64,000 nt of DNA from CALMEH01 sp964548225 (lineage in GTDB: Bacteria > Acidobacteriota > Blastocatellia > Pyrinomonadales > Pyrinomonadaceae). Every line of letters starts with the position of its first letter. The first letter of the stretch is position 1. Made by a program: the position numbers and the translations under genes. Below are positions 60,953 through 64,000 of the stretch, piece after piece. The stretch is taken from contig CAZJQP010000018.1 of assembly GCA_964548225.1 (NCBI GenBank), positions 1 to 64,000 of the forward strand, read 5' to 3'. Under the pieces are notes generated by a model. That model was not told the origin of the DNA. It worked only from the letters and a program-made list of their open reading frames with translations, and did no database searches.

Positions 60953-63900
60953 ATGAAAAATAAATTTTTTTTATGGATGTTTGGTGTAACATTCATTTTT
61001 ATTGGTTTAGTTTTGGGTGCGGAAACAATATTCGCAGGTGCTAAAGACAGTCTTTGGCAAAAAGCTGTCGAAGCGCGTATCCAGAACAAAGGACGGCGAG
61101 ATTTATTTCCTGAAAAATATGTAACTTTCAGACTAAATAATGACGCTTTGAAAGGCTATCTTAAAGAAATGCCTTTGGAATTTACCGAAGAAGCCCAAAA
61201 TAAATCGGTAATAATCGAGATTCCGATGCCGGACGGCAGTATTTCGCGTTTTCGCGTTGAAGCATCGCAAATTTTGGCGGAACATCTGAGAAAAGATTTT
61301 CCGAACTGGAAAACTTTTAACGGCTACGGCATTGACGACCAAACGGCAACGGCGCGTTTTGATTGGACAAGTAAAGGTTTTCACGGCTATATTTTCACGT
61401 CAAAAGGAATGGTTTATATTGACCCGTTTCAAGAAAATGACACTGAAAATTATCTGGTTTATTACAAACACGAATTTGGCAAACCGACCGGCGAATTTTC
61501 CTGCGGCACTGATGAAAGTTTCTCGAAACTTTTAGGAATGGATAATCTTAACTTTGGAAATTCATCGGTTGCGCCGTCGTTTTCAATCGGCACGAACATC
61601 AGAACTTATCGCATTGCCGTAGCGACAACGGGCGAATGGGCGCGTGGAACAACGATGTCCACCGACCCGCAAACCGTCCGCACCGCCGCGCTTGCCGCTT
61701 TGACGACGAGCGTCAATCGGCTTGACGGAATTTACCGCCGCGAATTATCGGTTGCTCTCCAACTCGTTAATCCTTCGATTACAAACGATGCCACAAACAT
61801 TATTTTTGACGATCCGGCGACCGATCCGTATGACAACACCGATTCGGAAGCGCAATTAAACATCAATCAAACTACAGTAACGATGCGTGTCGGAACGCCG
61901 AATTTCGACATCGGACATCTTTACGGAACAGGCGGCGGCGGCGTGGCTTCTTCGCCTTCGGTTTGCCGCGCCGATTCCAAAGCGCAAGGTTATTCGGCGC
62001 GTGCCGGTTTTTACGGCGACCCGTTCACGGTTGATTATGCCGCGCACGAAGTCGGACACCAATTCGGCGCAAGTCATACTTATAATAACTCCGATATGGG
62101 CGGTGCTTGCACGACGCGCTCGATGAACAACGCTTTTGAAGTTGCCAGCGGCGCAACGCTGATGTCGTATGTCGGAATTTGCAATCAGCGAAATTTACAG
62201 CAATATGTTGACACGGGATTTCCGTCGTTTCACATTCGCAGTTTGACGCAGATGATTGCGAATATTCAAGATACGGAAGATGGCGGAAGTTGCGGAACGG
62301 CGGGCGCGAATAACAACACAGTCCCGACCGTTAATGCCGGAGGCGGTTTCACGATTCCACGATTAACTCCGTTCACCCTGACCGCGACCGGCAACGACGC
62401 GGACGCGGGCGATGTCGCAAATCTGCTTTATTCTTGGGAACAATACGACCTTGCACCGTCGGCAAGCGGACAACTCGGAACTCCCGCGAACACTTATGAT
62501 GTTGATACGGACGGCGTTTTGCGTCCGCTGTTTCGTGTTTATTCGCCTGTGCCAAGCAATTCGCGGACATTTCCGAGTTTGACTTTTATCCTGAATCCGG
62601 CGAATAACAATCCGGCGGGAAGCAATAATCCGCCGTTGACTTATATGGGAACGCATCCGACCAACGCGCCGGGCGCGGTTTGCGAAACAGGCGTAACCTG
62701 CGTCATCGGCGAAAATCTGCCATCGGTTACGCGGACGATGAATTTCCGCGTTTCCCTGCGCGACCGGCGCGGCGGAATGATTGATGCCGGAACAACCGTT
62801 GCCGTCGCGGGCGCGGCTGGACCTTTCCGCGTTACAACGCAGGACACGGCAACGACTTGGGCTGGAAATTCGACACAAACCGTTACTTGGGACGTTGCCG
62901 GAACAACCGCTAACGGTATCAATGCGGCAAACGTCAAAATTTCGCTTTCGACTGATGGCGGACAAACTTTCCCGACGACGATTTTGGCTTCAACGCCGAA
63001 TGACGGCACGGAACAAATCACCGTTCCGAACAATGCGACAACGCAGGCGCGAATCAAAATCGAAGCCGTCGGAAACATCTTTTTCGACATTAACAACGCC
63101 AATTTCACGATTACGGCATCTGCTCCGACCAACACCGTCCGCTCCGATTTTGACGGCGACGGCAGAACGGATTTCTCGGTTTTCCGTCCGAGCGAGGGAA
63201 ATTGGTATCTGAACCGCTCAACTTCGGGTTTTGCGGTGGTTAATCACGGCATCAATACGGACACGATTGCGCCGGGTGATTTTGACGGCGACCGAAAAAC
63301 GGATTTCGTTATTTGGCGACCTTCAAATGTCGCCGGACAGCCTGATTTTTACGTCTTGCGAAGCACCGATTCGACTTTTTCCGGCGTGGCTTGGGGCGTT
63401 CCGGGCGATGTTCCGGTCGTTGCCGATTACGATGGCGACAACCGCACCGACTATGCCGTTTGGCGAGCTTCGACGGGCGATTTCTATGTTCTCCAATCGC
63501 AATCGGGCAATTTGCGTCATTACAATTTCGGCGTGAACGGCGACAAACCCGTGCCGGGCGATTTTGACGGCGACAATAAAGCCGATTTTGCGGTTTTCCG
63601 TCCGGCGAATTCGACTTGGTATATTGCCCAATCAACTAATAACAGCGTGGTTACTACGCCGTGGGGCGTTGCGGGCGACATTCCGGTTTTTGCCGATTAC
63701 GACGGCGATAACAAAACGGATGTTGCCGTGTTCCGTCCGTCAAACGGCACTTGGTATATCCAAAGGTCTTTGGGCGGAATCAGCTACATTGCGTTCGGCA
63801 CAAACGGCGACGTTCCCGTTCCGGGCGACTACGACGGCGACGGCAAATATGACCAAGCCGTCTATCGCGGCGGCGTTTGGTATGTCAATAATTCAACGTC

Positions 63901-63970
63901 AGGCTTCGCCGTAGCCAATTTCGGCTTGGCAAATGATGTCCCGACACCGCGCAATTATTTACCGCAATAA
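60953..63970 (+). CDS. secreted reprolysin-like zinc metalloprotease with VCBS repeats
   Basis: 1005 aa from the ATG at 60953 (a TTG four codons earlier is the ribosome site region). Signal peptide about 1-28. The metzincin site is H365EVGHQFGASH375 (HExxHxxGxxH), with SYVGIC following at about 410 as the Met-turn-like LMSYVG. The domain resembles the zinc-dependent M12B-like group of Acidobacteriota and Bacteroidota. An Ig-like or Reeler-like section (about 450-720) leads to six FG-GAP repeats (about 731-1005; DFDGDGRTDFSVFRPSEGNWY), with which the protein ends (DVPTPRNYLPQ). It is likely secreted and active on proteins outside. Confidence 0.85.
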   Translation: MKNKFFLWMFGVTFIFIGLVLGAETIFAGAKDSLWQKAVEARIQNKGRRDLFPEKYVTFRLNNDALKGYLKEMPLEFTEEAQNKSVIIEIPMPDGSISRFRVEASQILAEHLRKDFPNWKTFNGYGIDDQTATARFDWTSKGFHGYIFTSKGMVYIDPFQENDTENYLVYYKHEFGKPTGEFSCGTDESFSKLLGMDNLNFGNSSVAPSFSIGTNIRTYRIAVATTGEWARGTTMSTDPQTVRTAALAALTTSVNRLDGIYRRELSVALQLVNPSITNDATNIIFDDPATDPYDNTDSEAQLNINQTTVTMRVGTPNFDIGHLYGTGGGGVASSPSVCRADSKAQGYSARAGFYGDPFTVDYAAHEVGHQFGASHTYNNSDMGGACTTRSMNNAFEVASGATLMSYVGICNQRNLQQYVDTGFPSFHIRSLTQMIANIQDTEDGGSCGTAGANNNTVPTVNAGGGFTIPRLTPFTLTATGNDADAGDVANLLYSWEQYDLAPSASGQLGTPANTYDVDTDGVLRPLFRVYSPVPSNSRTFPSLTFILNPANNNPAGSNNPPLTYMGTHPTNAPGAVCETGVTCVIGENLPSVTRTMNFRVSLRDRRGGMIDAGTTVAVAGAAGPFRVTTQDTATTWAGNSTQTVTWDVAGTTANGINAANVKISLSTDGGQTFPTTILASTPNDGTEQITVPNNATTQARIKIEAVGNIFFDINNANFTITASAPTNTVRSDFDGDGRTDFSVFRPSEGNWYLNRSTSGFAVVNHGINTDTIAPGDFDGDRKTDFVIWRPSNVAGQPDFYVLRSTDSTFSGVAWGVPGDVPVVADYDGDNRTDYAVWRASTGDFYVLQSQSGNLRHYNFGVNGDKPVPGDFDGDNKADFAVFRPANSTWYIAQSTNNSVVTTPWGVAGDIPVFADYDGDNKTDVAVFRPSNGTWYIQRSLGGISYIAFGTNGDVPVPGDYDGDGKYDQAVYRGGVWYVNNSTSGFAVANFGLANDVPTPRNYLPQ

Positions 63971-64000
63971 ACCGTAAATAAAAGCCATAAAAACGTAAAG

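Overview
The window is one stretch of a bacterial chromosome that most resembles Acidobacteriota of the class Blastocatellia (Pyrinomonadaceae-like). This is an inference from gene content: serine/threonine kinases with TPR tails, a TIGR02999-type ECF sigma factor, a Tes-like radical SAM enzyme (the family linked to membrane-spanning lipids), reg_prop histidine kinases, and large secreted proteins with delta-60 and VCBS/FG-GAP repeats. I see no rRNA, tRNA, CRISPR array, transposase, integrase or prophage gene.

Layout. 1-3305: a 152-bp inverted-repeat element, then two radical SAM genes, the first Tes-like. 3309-10460: nine minus-strand genes (eight small lipoproteins or small membrane proteins, then a membrane Ser/Thr kinase) facing a small secreted protein and an ECF sigma gene; three copies of one promoter-like motif (TTGARCCTC-N16-GCGTTAG) precede genes of this group, which looks like a sigma-factor regulon. 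10483-16368: an inverted-repeat element, glucose-6-phosphate isomerase, Ada, a DUF1203 protein, a TPR protein and a nitrilase. 16365-19807: an AAA ATPase and subtilase pair matching the IetAS defence arrangement. 19808-31521: a decayed copy of the ino1 tail, a zinc-ribbon/PAN protein, inositol-phosphate synthase, an M61-like peptidase, a MATE exporter, an AT-rich membrane/methyltransferase fusion, a kinase plus acyl-CoA dehydrogenase pair of ACAD10/11 type, a GNAT and an alpha/beta hydrolase. 31545-37039: a hybrid propeller histidine kinase and its LuxR-type regulator, split by a DUF5678/retropepsin pair, then a 12-copy 21-bp tandem repeat and a lone receiver protein. 37341-40004: a secreted delta-60/P-domain/VCBS protein.

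40171-51477 is a type IV pilus region: a promoter and a long structured leader, pilM-N-O-P-Q, a terminator, then four minor pilin-like genes, one of them very large. 51552-58238 holds a CxxCH-containing VCBS protein and an M36 fungalysin, and 58560-63970 a DinG-type helicase and a reprolysin-like protease.

Four secreted proteins (37341, 51552, 53481, 60953) end in the same domain of exactly six FG-GAP-type repeats of about 275 residues, with front modules that differ (P-domain, CxxCH, M36, reprolysin). Palindromic elements of at least four families lie between genes. The most promising material for follow-up is the ECF-lipoprotein-kinase regulon, the Tes-like pair, the structured pilus leader and the shared six-repeat secretome domain.
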